This document shows positions 56,551 through 63,964 of a stretch of 64,000 nt of DNA, piece by piece. Origin of the DNA: an uncultured Alistipes sp. (lineage in GTDB: Bacteria; Bacteroidota; Bacteroidia; Bacteroidales; Rikenellaceae); contig CAJTLJ010000003.1 in assembly GCA_910577475.1 (NCBI GenBank), positions 98,968-162,967 of the forward strand. The letters are read 5' to 3'. A model generated the notes under the pieces. That model saw nothing but the letters and a program-made list of their open reading frames with translations, made no database searches and had not been told where the DNA came from. Position 1 is the first letter of the stretch. Each line of letters begins with the position of its first letter. The position numbers were made by a program, and so were the translations under genes.

Positions 56551-57273
56551 ATGAAACCTTACAATCAGGATAACAAAACCAAGAGCGAAGAGGTGCGCGA
56601 GATGTTCGACCGCATCGCTCCGAAATACGATCTGCTGAACCATACCCTCTCGGCCGGCATCGACAAGCTGTGGCGCCGCCGCGTGGTGCGGATCGTCCGC
56701 CGCCGCCATCCGCGGCGCATTCTGGACGTCGCGACCGGCACCGGCGACCTGGCCATCGCACTGGCCCGCCGCCTGCGCGAGACGCGCATTCTGGCCGTCG
56801 ACCCCTCGGCCGGGATGCTCGCCGAGGCACAACGCAAGGTGATCCGCGAGGGGCTCGACGAACGGATCGTACTGGCCGAAGGGGTCGCCGAACAGCTCCC
56901 CTCGGTCTCCGACGCCACCTTCGACGCCGTTACCGTCGCCTTCGGCGTCCGCAACTTCGGCGACCTGGACCGGGGGCTGCGCGAACTCCTCCGCACGCTC
57001 AAGCCGGGCGGTCAGATCGTCATCCTGGAGTTCTCGACCCCCACCCTGCCGGTAATCCGCACGCTCTACCGCTGGTACTCCCACACGATTCTGCCCCGCA
57101 TCGGCGGCACGATCTCCCGGGACCGCTCGGCCTACGAATACCTGCCCGCCTCGGTAGACGAGTTTCCCGCGCCGGAGCTCTTTCTGAAGCGGATGGCGGA
57201 GGCCGGATTCCGCAACGTCAAAGCCCGGTCGCTCACGTTGGGCATCGCCCGCATCTACACCGGAGAGCGATGA
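56551..57273 (+). CDS. menG: Demethylmenaquinone methyltransferase
   Basis: SAM-dependent C-methyltransferase (UbiE/MenG) for the last step of menaquinone synthesis. N-terminal MFDRIAPKYDLLNHTLS, motif I ILDVATGTGDLAIAL, AFGVRNFGDLDRGLRE and the C-terminal GIARIYTG are family hallmarks. 240 residues is normal. It lies 7 bases after the permease gene, and its stop overlaps the next start by ATGA. Confidence 0.95.
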   Translation: MKPYNQDNKTKSEEVREMFDRIAPKYDLLNHTLSAGIDKLWRRRVVRIVRRRHPRRILDVATGTGDLAIALARRLRETRILAVDPSAGMLAEAQRKVIREGLDERIVLAEGVAEQLPSVSDATFDAVTVAFGVRNFGDLDRGLRELLRTLKPGGQIVILEFSTPTLPVIRTLYRWYSHTILPRIGGTISRDRSAYEYLPASVDEFPAPELFLKRMAEAGFRNVKARSLTLGIARIYTGER

Positions 57274-57749
57274 AGCGGCCGTCGTTCCGGGCCCTGCTGC
57301 TCGCCGGCACCCTATTGCTCGCCGCCTGCAGCGGCATCCGCAAACTGGGTCCGGTTCAGCCGGTGGCATTCGACCGCCACGGCTGGTCCGGGGCCGACCT
57401 GACCCTGCGGGTAGGCAACGCCTCTTCGCGCGACCTGCGGCTGCTCGCCGCCCAGATCGTCTTTTATTACGACGAGACGCCCGTCGGCACGGCGACCCTG
57501 ATGCGGGAGGCCGTCGCCGAGAGGCATTCGTTCGCTCCGGTCGCGACGCGCTGGCGCCTGCGGGTCGATGACCCCGGGGCGGCTCATCTGCTCCAGAAGC
57601 GGATCGAGACACACGAATACGACCGAATCTCCGTAGGCTACGCCCTGACGGTCCGGTTCGGGTCCGCGAAGCGAACTTTTTCGGCGGAGATGGTGCCGCT
57701 TTCGAATTTTTTGGCTACCTTTGACCCGACAATCGACGTCGAACCATGA
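57270..57749 (+). CDS. LEA type 2-like lipoprotein
   Basis: A 159-residue lipoprotein (lipobox LLAAC). After the lipid anchor it forms one beta-sandwich resembling LEA14/WHy domains: VAFDRHGWSGADLTLRVGNASSRDL and the strand IVFYYDETPVGTATL. Function unknown. It starts inside the menG stop codon (ATGA overlap) and its own stop overlaps the next start in the same way, so the three genes are translationally coupled. Confidence 0.8.
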   Translation: MKRPSFRALLLAGTLLLAACSGIRKLGPVQPVAFDRHGWSGADLTLRVGNASSRDLRLLAAQIVFYYDETPVGTATLMREAVAERHSFAPVATRWRLRVDDPGAAHLLQKRIETHEYDRISVGYALTVRFGSAKRTFSAEMVPLSNFLATFDPTIDVEP

Positions 57750-58219
57750 GAACTCTTTCGATCCTTTTTGCGTTGACCGCGATTTTCCTGCTTCTGCCCG
57801 ATACGGCCGGAGCCCAAAGCCTCGCGGCCTTCCGGGAGCGGCTGGCACAGCCCGCGACGGATACCCTGAGCGGACGCACCGCCACGGTAACCGTCTACGA
57901 GGAGGAGTCGGCCGCGGAGACCCTCCGGCAGAGCCAGTCGCAGAACAAGCGGCTTCGATTCAAGGGGTGGCGGGTCTGCATCTTCTCGGAAAACACGGCC
58001 GACGCCCGGTCGAGGGCCTTCGCCGCCATCAGGACCTTCGAGGAGAACTTCCCCGACATACCGCTCTACAACGGCTACGAAAGCCCCTACTTCCGGGTCT
58101 CGGTAGGCAACTGCACGACCTCGGAGGAAGCGATCATTCTGCTCGAGCGGGTACGCTCCCACTTTCCGAAAGCCTTCGTCAAGCAAGAGCAGCTCTCGCT
58201 GGCCGACCTGTTGAAATAG
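57746..58219 (+). CDS. Periplasmic SPOR-like domain protein
   Basis: A 157-residue protein with a signal peptide (ending GAQS) and a C-terminal domain (about 75-148) that reads as a SPOR fold: WRVCIFSENTADARSRAFAAI, then SPYFRVSVGNCTTSEEAIILL. SPOR domains bind denuded peptidoglycan at division sites; the match here is good in pattern but not certain. ATGA overlap with the preceding gene. Confidence 0.75.
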   Translation: MRTLSILFALTAIFLLLPDTAGAQSLAAFRERLAQPATDTLSGRTATVTVYEEESAAETLRQSQSQNKRLRFKGWRVCIFSENTADARSRAFAAIRTFEENFPDIPLYNGYESPYFRVSVGNCTTSEEAIILLERVRSHFPKAFVKQEQLSLADLLK

Positions 58220-58302
58220 GCGGCTCCCAAACCGGCCGGACCGGTTGAAACGGCCGAAAGGAACACACGGGAGGACGTTTCGAAAAATTTTTAATATTTT
58301 TC

Positions 58303-58333
58303 TTTGCATATTCATTCCGAATATATATATTTG
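58303..58333 (+). promoter_or_regulatory. Promoter TTTG-N19-TATATTTG of the Cys/Glu lipoprotein
   Basis: The -33 TTTG (58303-58306) and the -7 TATATTTG (58326-58333) have exact 19-bp spacing in an AT-rich stretch, about 33 bases before the start codon. One of the best promoters in the window. Confidence 0.87.
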
Positions 58334-58365
58334 CCCCCGAAACATTCAATAAACAATTAGTTGCT

Positions 58366-58605
58366 ATGAAGAAGATTTTTTCTCTGATCGTTATCGTCGC
58401 TGCCGTAGCCATGGTTAGCTGCTGCGGCAACAAGAAGGCCGCTACCGAGGTAGAGGCTGCGGAAGTAGAGGCTACCGAGGTAGTCGAGGAGGCTGCTGCT
58501 TGCTGCGAGAAGTGCGACAGCTGCTGCGAGAAGTGCGAGGCCGCCGAGGCTACCGAAGAGGTGGTCGAGGAGGCTGCTGCCGAGACCGTAGAGGAGGCCA
58601 AATAA
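58366..58605 (+). CDS. Small Cys/Glu-rich lipoprotein
   Basis: A 79-residue protein. The lipoprotein signal ends MVSC at residue 19, directly followed by a second Cys. The mature part is almost only Ala, Glu, Val, Cys, Thr and Lys. It includes two CCEKC units separated by Asp-Ser, giving eight Cys in total, set between acidic EVEAAEVEATEVVEEA-type repeats. The repeats and clustered Cys suggest metal binding or a redox role, but no family is recognised. It has a textbook promoter and a very strong bidirectional terminator, so it is probably abundant. Confidence 0.85.
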   Translation: MKKIFSLIVIVAAVAMVSCCGNKKAATEVEAAEVEATEVVEEAAACCEKCDSCCEKCEAAEATEEVVEEAAAETVEEAK

Positions 58606-58615
58606 TTATCCCCCC

Positions 58616-58657
58616 CACGAAAAAAGGCCTGTCCAAAAGGACAGGCCTTTTTTCGTG
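58616..58657. terminator. Bidirectional terminator, perfect 19-bp stem
   Basis: Arms 58616-58634 and 58639-58657 are perfectly complementary around an AAAA loop and contain six-base A and T runs. It serves both the plus-strand lipoprotein and the minus-strand rib operon. Confidence 0.93.
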
Positions 58658-58678
58658 CTTCGGTACGGGCTCAAGGCT

Positions 58679-59140
58679 TTACAGCACCTTCAGCAGATTC
58701 ACCATCTCGATGGCGGTATTCATGGCGTCGAAGCCCTTGTTGCCGCTCTTCGTTCCGGCACGCTCGACGGCCTGCTCGATCGAATCGGTCGTCAGAATGC
58801 CGAAGATGACCGGCACACCGGTCTCCAGGCTGACGTGAGCGATCCCCTTGGTCGACTCGTTGGCTACCATGTCGAAATGGGGCGTGGCGCCGCGGATCAC
58901 GGCACCCAGGCAGACCACGGCGTCGTACTTGCCGCTCAGGGCCATCTTCTGGGCCGCCAGCGGAATCTCGAACGCCCCCGGCACGCGGGCCACATCCAGA
59001 TCCGCCTCCTTGCCGCCGTGGCGGACAAAGGCATCCTGCGCGCCCTCCAGCAGTTTGGCGGTGATGAAATCGTTGAAACGGGCCGTGACGATGCCGATGC
59101 GTTGTCCCTCGGCCAGCAAATTACCTTCGATGAAATTCAT
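58679..59140 (-). CDS. ribH: 6,7-dimethyl-8-ribityllumazine synthase
   Basis: Penultimate step of riboflavin synthesis: joins 5-amino-6-ribitylaminouracil to dihydroxybutanone phosphate. Motifs: IGIVTARFNDFI, VPGAFEIPLAAQKM, the catalytic-His region CLGAVIRGATPHFD, and FGILTTDSIEQAVERAG. 153 residues is standard. Last gene of the rib operon, 26 bases after ribBA. Confidence 0.97.
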   Translation of the reverse strand: MNFIEGNLLAEGQRIGIVTARFNDFITAKLLEGAQDAFVRHGGKEADLDVARVPGAFEIPLAAQKMALSGKYDAVVCLGAVIRGATPHFDMVANESTKGIAHVSLETGVPVIFGILTTDSIEQAVERAGTKSGNKGFDAMNTAIEMVNLLKVL

Positions 59141-59166
59141 AAGTTTGTCTATTTAACTGTTTTTTG

Positions 59167-60393
59167 TTACTCTTCCTTCGTCTCCTGAAGATGCAGCAGG
59201 TGGCCCATCTTCTTGCACTTGGTGTACATGTAGAAGGCGTTCTTCTCGTTGCAGGTCATCTCGATGGGCTCGCGGCCTACCACCTCCAGCCCGTAGCCGT
59301 CCAGACCCTTGATCTTCATCGGGTTGTTAGTCATCAGAATCAGCTTCTTCAACCCCAGATCGGCCAGGATCTCGGCTCCGGTGCCGTACTCGCGCAGATC
59401 GGCGGCGAAGCCCAGCGCCAAATTGGCCTCCACGGTATCCATGCCCTGGTCCTGCAGGTGATAGGCGCGCAGCTTGTTGATCAGCCCGATGCCGCGCCCC
59501 TCCTGCCGCAAGTAGAGCACGACGCCCCGGCCGGCCCGCTCGATGCGTCGCAGCGCCTCGGCCAGCTGCTCGCCGCAATCGCAGCGCAGCGACCCGAAGG
59601 CGTCGCCTGTCAGACACTCGGAGTGCACGCGGCACAGCACGGGCTCGTCGGTCCGGACATCGCCCTTAACCAACGCCACGTGGTGCTCGCCCGTAATCTT
59701 GTTCACATAGCCGTAGGCGCGGAACCGGCCGTACTTGGTCGGCATATCGGCCTCGGTGATCCGCTCCACCAGCATCTCCGTCCGACGGCGGTAGGCGATC
59801 AGGTCGGCCACCGTGATGGTCCGCAGGTCATGTTCGCGGGCGAACTCCAGCAGCTCGGTCGTCCGCATCATGGTGCCGTCCTCGCGCATGATCTCGCAGC
59901 ACAGACCGCACTCCTTCAGACCGGCGATCCGCATCAGATCGACCGTGGCTTCGGTATGCCCCGTGCGCACCAGCACGCCCCCCTCGCGGGCCTGCAAGGG
60001 GAACATGTGTCCCGGCCGGCGGAAATCGGAGGGCTTCGCCCCCTCCTCCACGCACTTCATGGCCGTCACCGAACGCTCCAGCGCCGAAATGCCGGTCGTC
60101 GTCGACACGTGGTCGATCGAGACCGTAAAGGCCGTGCAGTGGTTGTCGGTGTTCTCGGCCACCATCTGCTTCAGGTCGAGCTTCTCGCAATAGGCCCGGC
60201 TCATGGGCATGCAGATCAGGCCTTTGGCGCGGGATGCCATGAAATTGACATTCTCGAGCGTCGCGAATTCGGCGGCACAGATCAGGTCGCCCTCGTTTTC
60301 GCGGTCGGGATCGTCGATCACCACGATCAGCTCGCCCCGGCGCAACGCCTCGGCCGCCTCCTCGATCGTGTTGAACTGAAATTTTTCCTCCAT
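59167..60393 (-). CDS. ribBA: Bifunctional DHBP synthase / GTP cyclohydrolase II
   Basis: The N-terminal half (about 1-205) is 3,4-dihydroxy-2-butanone 4-phosphate synthase, with IVVIDDPDRENEGDL near residue 22. The C-terminal half is GTP cyclohydrolase II, with zinc Cys in SECLTGDAFGSLRCDCGEQ and the RQEGRGIGL motif. It supplies both riboflavin precursors. 408 residues is normal. It lies 12 bases after ribE. Confidence 0.97.
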   Translation of the reverse strand: MEEKFQFNTIEEAAEALRRGELIVVIDDPDRENEGDLICAAEFATLENVNFMASRAKGLICMPMSRAYCEKLDLKQMVAENTDNHCTAFTVSIDHVSTTTGISALERSVTAMKCVEEGAKPSDFRRPGHMFPLQAREGGVLVRTGHTEATVDLMRIAGLKECGLCCEIMREDGTMMRTTELLEFAREHDLRTITVADLIAYRRRTEMLVERITEADMPTKYGRFRAYGYVNKITGEHHVALVKGDVRTDEPVLCRVHSECLTGDAFGSLRCDCGEQLAEALRRIERAGRGVVLYLRQEGRGIGLINKLRAYHLQDQGMDTVEANLALGFAADLREYGTGAEILADLGLKKLILMTNNPMKIKGLDGYGLEVVGREPIEMTCNEKNAFYMYTKCKKMGHLLHLQETKEE

Positions 60394-60405
60394 ATCGTTC
60401 TTAAG

Positions 60406-61041
60406 TTAGAATCCGTTTTCGTACAGGAAGTCGAACGTCAGACCGCCCTGCGGGGCGCGGCCCATCAACTTCTCCACATATTTCGCAAGCATGTCGCTTT
60501 CGAGATTGACCCGTTCGCCCACCCGCCGCTCGTGCAGGGTCGTCACCCCCTGGGTGTGGGGAATGAGCGACACGGCGAAACTCCGCCCGTCGACCCGGGC
60601 CACCGTCAGGCTCACGCCGTCGACGGCTATCGACCCCTTCTCCACCACGTAACGCAGCAAGGCCGGCTCGGCCTCGATCTCCAGCCACAACGCCGTATCG
60701 TCCTCGCGGCGCGCCGCAATCCGCCCCGTCGCATCCACGTGACCGGCCACCAGGTGACCGCCCAGACGGCTGTTCAGGGTCAGCGCCCGCTCCAGATTGA
60801 CCCGGCTGCCGGGTTGCAGCCGCTTCAGCGCCGTGCGCTCGACCGTCTCGGGCATCACGTCGGCCGCGAAGCCCGATCCATCCATCCGGGTAACGGTGAG
60901 ACATACGCCGTTCGTTGCGATACTGTCCCCCACCTGCGTCCCCTCGAGCACCCGGCTCGCCTCGATCTCCAGCGTGAAACTCCTCGCCCCGCGCCGCAAG
61001 GCCTTCACCTTGCCGATCTCTTCGATGATTCCGGTAAACAT
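60406..61041 (-). CDS. ribE: Riboflavin synthase, alpha subunit
   Basis: Catalyses dismutation of two lumazines to riboflavin. It starts MFTGIIEEIGKV and has two lumazine-binding repeats, seen in the paired motifs VGDSIATNGVCLTV and KGSIAVDGVSLTV, and the two GHV/HTQG segments. 211 residues is normal. It sits 6 bases after ribD. Confidence 0.97.
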   Translation of the reverse strand: MFTGIIEEIGKVKALRRGARSFTLEIEASRVLEGTQVGDSIATNGVCLTVTRMDGSGFAADVMPETVERTALKRLQPGSRVNLERALTLNSRLGGHLVAGHVDATGRIAARREDDTALWLEIEAEPALLRYVVEKGSIAVDGVSLTVARVDGRSFAVSLIPHTQGVTTLHERRVGERVNLESDMLAKYVEKLMGRAPQGGLTFDFLYENGF

Positions 61042-61047
61042 ATCTCT

Positions 61048-62169
61048 TTATCTCCTTACTTTTCCGGTTATCAGCACGTCCGAACCGATCCGTTCGACAG
61101 CCACGCGCTCCAGCTCCACGGCTTCGGCCATCCGGTCGAAACCCCGGCCCTCCACCGGGGTCTTGGCTCCGCTGCCGCCGATGAACTTCGGCGCGATGAA
61201 GAAGGCCGCCTCGTCGACGAATCCGCTCCGCAGAAAACTCTCGTTCAACGTGCCGCCGCCCTCCAGCAGCAGCGAATCCAGCCCCGCCTCGCCCATCCGC
61301 CGCAGCAGATCGCCGACCGCGAGGTGTCCCTCCTCCTCGGCGCAGCACCACGTCTCCACCCCGGCGGCACGCAGTCGCTCCAGATTCCGGACATCGGCCC
61401 GGGCGGTGTGGGCCACCACGGTGCGGAAATCGCGCGCCGTAGCCGCCAGCCGCGAGTCGGGCGACAAGCGGGCCGACGAATCGGCGACGATCCGCACCGG
61501 CTGACGCGGATCGCCCTCCAGCCGGCAGTTCAACATCGGATCGTCGGCCTCCACCGTCCCGATTCCGGCCAGAATAGCCATGTGACGCCGCCGCATTTCG
61601 TGCACCCGCATCCGGGCCTGCGCACCGGTCACCCAGCGCGAATCGCCCGTGCGGGCGGCAATCTTGCCGTCCAGCGTCATCGCCGCCTTGAGCAGCACCC
61701 ACGGACGGCGTTCGGTGATGTATTTCAGAAAAATCCGGTTCTGCCAGCGGAGCTCCTCCTCCAGCAGCCCGCAGTCGACCCGAATACCCGCCGCCGCGAG
61801 CCGGGCGATGCCCTGGCCGGCCACCAGCGGATTGGGGTCTTTCAGCCCCACCACGACACGCGCGATGCCGGCCCCGATCACCGCTTCCGTGCAGGGCGGT
61901 GTCTTGCCGTAGTGGCAGCAGGGCTCCAGCGTGACATACATCGTCGCACCGGCCGTCGGCTCCGTACAGCCCTTCAAGGCATTCCGCTCGGCGTGCAGAC
62001 CGCCCCAGCGTTCATGCCACCCCTCCCCGATCGGCCGGCCGTCGCGCACGACGACCGCGCCCACCAGCGGGTTGGGATTCACCGCCCCCTCGCCGCGCTG
62101 CGCCAGTTCCATCGCCCGCCGCATCCAGCGGACATCCTCCTGCGAAAATATCTCCGAATCTCTCTGCAT
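61048..62169 (-). CDS. ribD: Bifunctional diaminohydroxyphosphoribosylaminopyrimidine deaminase / reductase
   Basis: Two early riboflavin steps. The N-terminal deaminase has the zinc motif HAERNAL and PCCHYGKTPPC (about 58-95). The C-terminal reductase (about 150-370) has VLLKAAMTLDGKIA, SLLLEGGGTLNESF and a final reductase block. The frame is open to 62295, but that part is riboswitch; the ATG at 62169 gives MQRDSEIFSQEDVRWM and 373 residues. The terminator's T-run touches this ATG directly. Confidence 0.95.
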   Translation of the reverse strand: MQRDSEIFSQEDVRWMRRAMELAQRGEGAVNPNPLVGAVVVRDGRPIGEGWHERWGGLHAERNALKGCTEPTAGATMYVTLEPCCHYGKTPPCTEAVIGAGIARVVVGLKDPNPLVAGQGIARLAAAGIRVDCGLLEEELRWQNRIFLKYITERRPWVLLKAAMTLDGKIAARTGDSRWVTGAQARMRVHEMRRRHMAILAGIGTVEADDPMLNCRLEGDPRQPVRIVADSSARLSPDSRLAATARDFRTVVAHTARADVRNLERLRAAGVETWCCAEEEGHLAVGDLLRRMGEAGLDSLLLEGGGTLNESFLRSGFVDEAAFFIAPKFIGGSGAKTPVEGRGFDRMAEAVELERVAVERIGSDVLITGKVRR

Positions 62170-62199
62170 AAAAAAATCCCCGAAACAGTCGTTTCGGGG
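62170..62199 (-). terminator. Riboswitch-controlled terminator abutting ribD
   Basis: Perfect 9-bp stem CCCCGAAAC/GTTTCGGGG (62178-62186 with 62191-62199, loop AGTC), then A and seven T residues on the minus strand that end exactly at the ribD ATG. It is the expression platform of the FMN riboswitch. Confidence 0.9.
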
Positions 62200-62263
62200 A
62201 GCTCCTCTCCTTCCGGCGCGCGCAGCCGGCACCATGCCGCCGCCCGACGCGGGAAGAACTGCA

Positions 62264-62402
62264 CCTTCTTTCATCCGGACTCTGACCGTCGGCATCGGAA
62301 TTTCACCGATTCAGTTTCCGCCGGCCTTTTCCGAAAAAAAGACGCGGACCGGAAAGTCGCGGGCTATGACCGCCGGTGGGGATTTCCACCCCGCCCCGAA
62401 GC
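62264..62402 (-). ncRNA. FMN riboswitch (RFN element)
   Basis: On the minus strand the conserved RFN blocks occur in order: CTTCGGGGC with GGGGTGGAAATCCCCACCGG, CGGTCATAGCCCGCGA, GGTGAAATTCCGATGCCGAC, and GGTCAGAGTCCGGATGAAAG then GAAGG closing P1. It binds FMN and is followed by a terminator before ribD, so high FMN should stop transcription of ribD-ribE-ribBA-ribH. Confidence 0.95.
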
Positions 62403-62422
62403 GTGCTTCGTCAATACGGATG

Positions 62423-62430
62423 CAAATATA
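62423..62430 (-). promoter_or_regulatory. -7 box TATATTTG of the rib operon
   Basis: Full TAnnTTTG match on the minus strand, about 20 bases before the first riboswitch stem. No TTTG at 19-20 bp upstream. Confidence 0.65.
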
Positions 62431-62462
62431 GTGATTTTTTCGAAACGGAGCGCGCCGTCCGC

Positions 62463-62495
62463 AAAAAAAACGAAGCGCCCCCTTGCAGGAGCGCT
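62463..62495 (-). terminator. Probable terminator of the sigma factor/small ORF unit
   Basis: Stem AGCGC/GCGCT (62474-62478 with 62491-62495) with an inner CCT/AGG pair and an interior loop, followed by eight T residues on the minus strand. Confidence 0.6.
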
Positions 62496-62518
62496 CCGCC
62501 CATCAAAAATTAACCCTT

Positions 62519-62656
62519 CTATTCTCTCCTTCCGAAAAGTTCGCTCAGATAGGTGTCCAAATAGAGTAACTCCACTTCGCCCTGAACCACCTCTTTCATC
62601 AGCAACTCCTCGTCGGAAATCCCTTTTGATGTCTCGAAATTGTCAACTTCTTCCAT
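62519..62656 (-). CDS. 45-residue acidic protein downstream of ECF sigma factor
   Basis: A short frame, MEEVDNFETSKGISDEELL to ELFGRRE, with 13 acidic residues among 45 and a predicted amphipathic C-terminal helix (LLYLDTYLSELF). It begins 56 bases after the sigma-factor stop on the same strand and is followed by a probable terminator, so it fits as the second gene of that unit. It matches no family I recognise. Small acidic partners of ECF sigma factors exist, but a regulatory role here is only an inference from position. Confidence 0.6.
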   Translation of the reverse strand: MEEVDNFETSKGISDEELLMKEVVQGEVELLYLDTYLSELFGRRE

Positions 62657-62712
62657 AGGCCGCGTATTTTATATCCTGATAACGGCCCACCGGAGGTTTT
62701 ATTGTGCCTTCG

Positions 62713-63297
62713 TCAGCACAAAACCAGATTTTTCTCGCGAATCATCCGCCGCAGATTGATCAGCGCGTAGCGCATTCGGCCCAGCGCCGTGTTGATGCTC
62801 ACGCCCGTCTGCTCGGCAATCTCCTTGAAGCTCATGTCCGAATAGTAGCGCATCACCACCACCTCGCGCTGCTCCTCGGGCAGCAGCTCGATCAGCTGAC
62901 GCACATCGGCCTCGATCTGCTCGGCCACCATCCGATCCTCCACGTTGCGGTCCGCGAGCTTCAGCGATCCGAAAAGATCGTAGCCCGCCTCGCTCTCGTT
63001 GATAAGCTTCGACTGCTTCTGCGCCCGAAAATAGTCGATCACCTGATTGTGGGCGATACGCAGCACCCACGACAGAAATTTGCCGTTGTCGGTATATCGG
63101 CCGTCGTCGATCACGCGCACGGCTTTGATAAAAGTCTCCTGAAAGAGATCCTCGGCGAGTTCATCGTCCTTGACCATCATGCGGATGTAATCCTTCACAC
63201 GGCGGCTGTGACGCTCGATGAGTTGAGAAATAGCACTCCGGTTACCCGAAAGATAACGATTAAGCAATACCTGGTCGCTCAACACCTGCATGTTCAT
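62713..63297 (-). CDS. ECF-type RNA polymerase sigma factor
   Basis: A 194-residue sigma-70 family factor with only regions 2 and 4. Region 2 includes AEDLFQETFIKAVR and GKFLSWVLRIAHNQVIDYFR. Region 4 has LPEEQREVVVMRYYSDMSFKEIA and the HTH TGVSINTALGRMRYAL. No membrane anti-sigma gene follows; instead a 45-residue acidic ORF does. This subgroup is widespread in Bacteroidota as a conserved ECF sigma. Confidence 0.93.
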   Translation of the reverse strand: MNMQVLSDQVLLNRYLSGNRSAISQLIERHSRRVKDYIRMMVKDDELAEDLFQETFIKAVRVIDDGRYTDNGKFLSWVLRIAHNQVIDYFRAQKQSKLINESEAGYDLFGSLKLADRNVEDRMVAEQIEADVRQLIELLPEEQREVVVMRYYSDMSFKEIAEQTGVSINTALGRMRYALINLRRMIREKNLVLC

Positions 63298-63694
63298 ACT
63301 CTTTTCCTTTCTTAATTGGTTTTCAGAGCAGAATTTTCGTCGATAGGCAATCCTTTTTTACGTGTTATTGAATCTTATTTTAGCGCAAGGTACGCACTTT
63401 TCGCAAATATTCCAAATTTCGTTTCGCTGCGACGCCTCGCCCAATCCGGCCGAAACACCTCAAAATCCATGCCGCATTGCTCTCCCGCGGCGATTTTCTG
63501 CGTCCGTCCCGCCTGGCGAACCGACCGAATCGACCGGTGAAACGCCTGCGGGCCGAAATCCGGACGCTCCCGGTTCCGACGCCCGCACCTTCTGCAAAAA
63601 CCTTGCCGCACGCCTGCACCGGCCCCGTGAAAAGAGAATCTGCGCTTTTGCGAGAAAAAAACGCCGTCCATGCGTGCATTTCGAAAAAAAACAC
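63298..63694. other. Region without a convincing gene
   Basis: Short open frames here have atypical composition, no start context and no family match. The part near 63298-63420 is the leader and promoter of the sigma gene. I see nothing else until the tRNA promoter. Confidence 0.6.
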
Positions 63695-63702
63695 TATCTT
63701 TG
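63695..63702 (+). promoter_or_regulatory. -7 box TATCTTTG of tRNA-Ser(GGA)
   Basis: Full TAnnTTTG match 13 bases before the tRNA. The -33 box is weak, unlike at tRNA-Ser(GCT). Confidence 0.65.
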
Positions 63703-63715
63703 TCCCCCGAAATCA

Positions 63716-63803
63716 GGAGAGATGCAGGAGTGGTTGAACTGGCCCGCCTGGAAAGCGAGTAAACGTCAAAAGCGTTTCAGGGGTTCGAATCCCCTTCTCT
63801 CCG
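63716..63803 (+). tRNA. tRNA-Ser (anticodon GGA)
   Basis: An 88-nt class II tRNA. Acceptor GGAGAGA (63716-63722) pairs with TCTCTCC (63796-63802), discriminator G at 63803. The anticodon loop is CTGGAAA, with a long variable arm and T-loop TTCGAAT. CCA is not encoded. Reads UCC/UCU. Confidence 0.95.
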
Positions 63804-63812
63804 CTGAACGGT

Positions 63813-63842
63813 AAGGCGACGGATTGGATCCGTCGCCTTTTT
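63813..63842 (+). terminator. Terminator of tRNA-Ser(GGA)
   Basis: Arms 63813-63824 and 63828-63839, a perfect 12-bp stem with a TGG loop, followed by TTTTT. Confidence 0.9.
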
Positions 63843-63918
63843 CCATCCTCGCTTACGGAAATGAACCTCCGCCCCTTCGACCGTACAAAAACCTCCCGCC
63901 ATATTCGGTGACAGAGTA

Positions 63919-63945
63919 ATTCACCATGAACGATTCACGATTCAC
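63919..63945 (+). repeat. Short ATTCAC direct repeats
   Basis: ATTCAC occurs at 63919-63924, and the heptamer GATTCAC is tandem at 63932-63938 and 63939-63945. Noncoding. Confidence 0.55.
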
Positions 63946-63964
63946 AATTATTTGTTCCCCTCTC

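Noticed and set aside
63362..63814. 150-codon plus-strand frame near the window end
   Set aside because: It contains the tRNA-Ser gene and its promoter; no start context and atypical composition.
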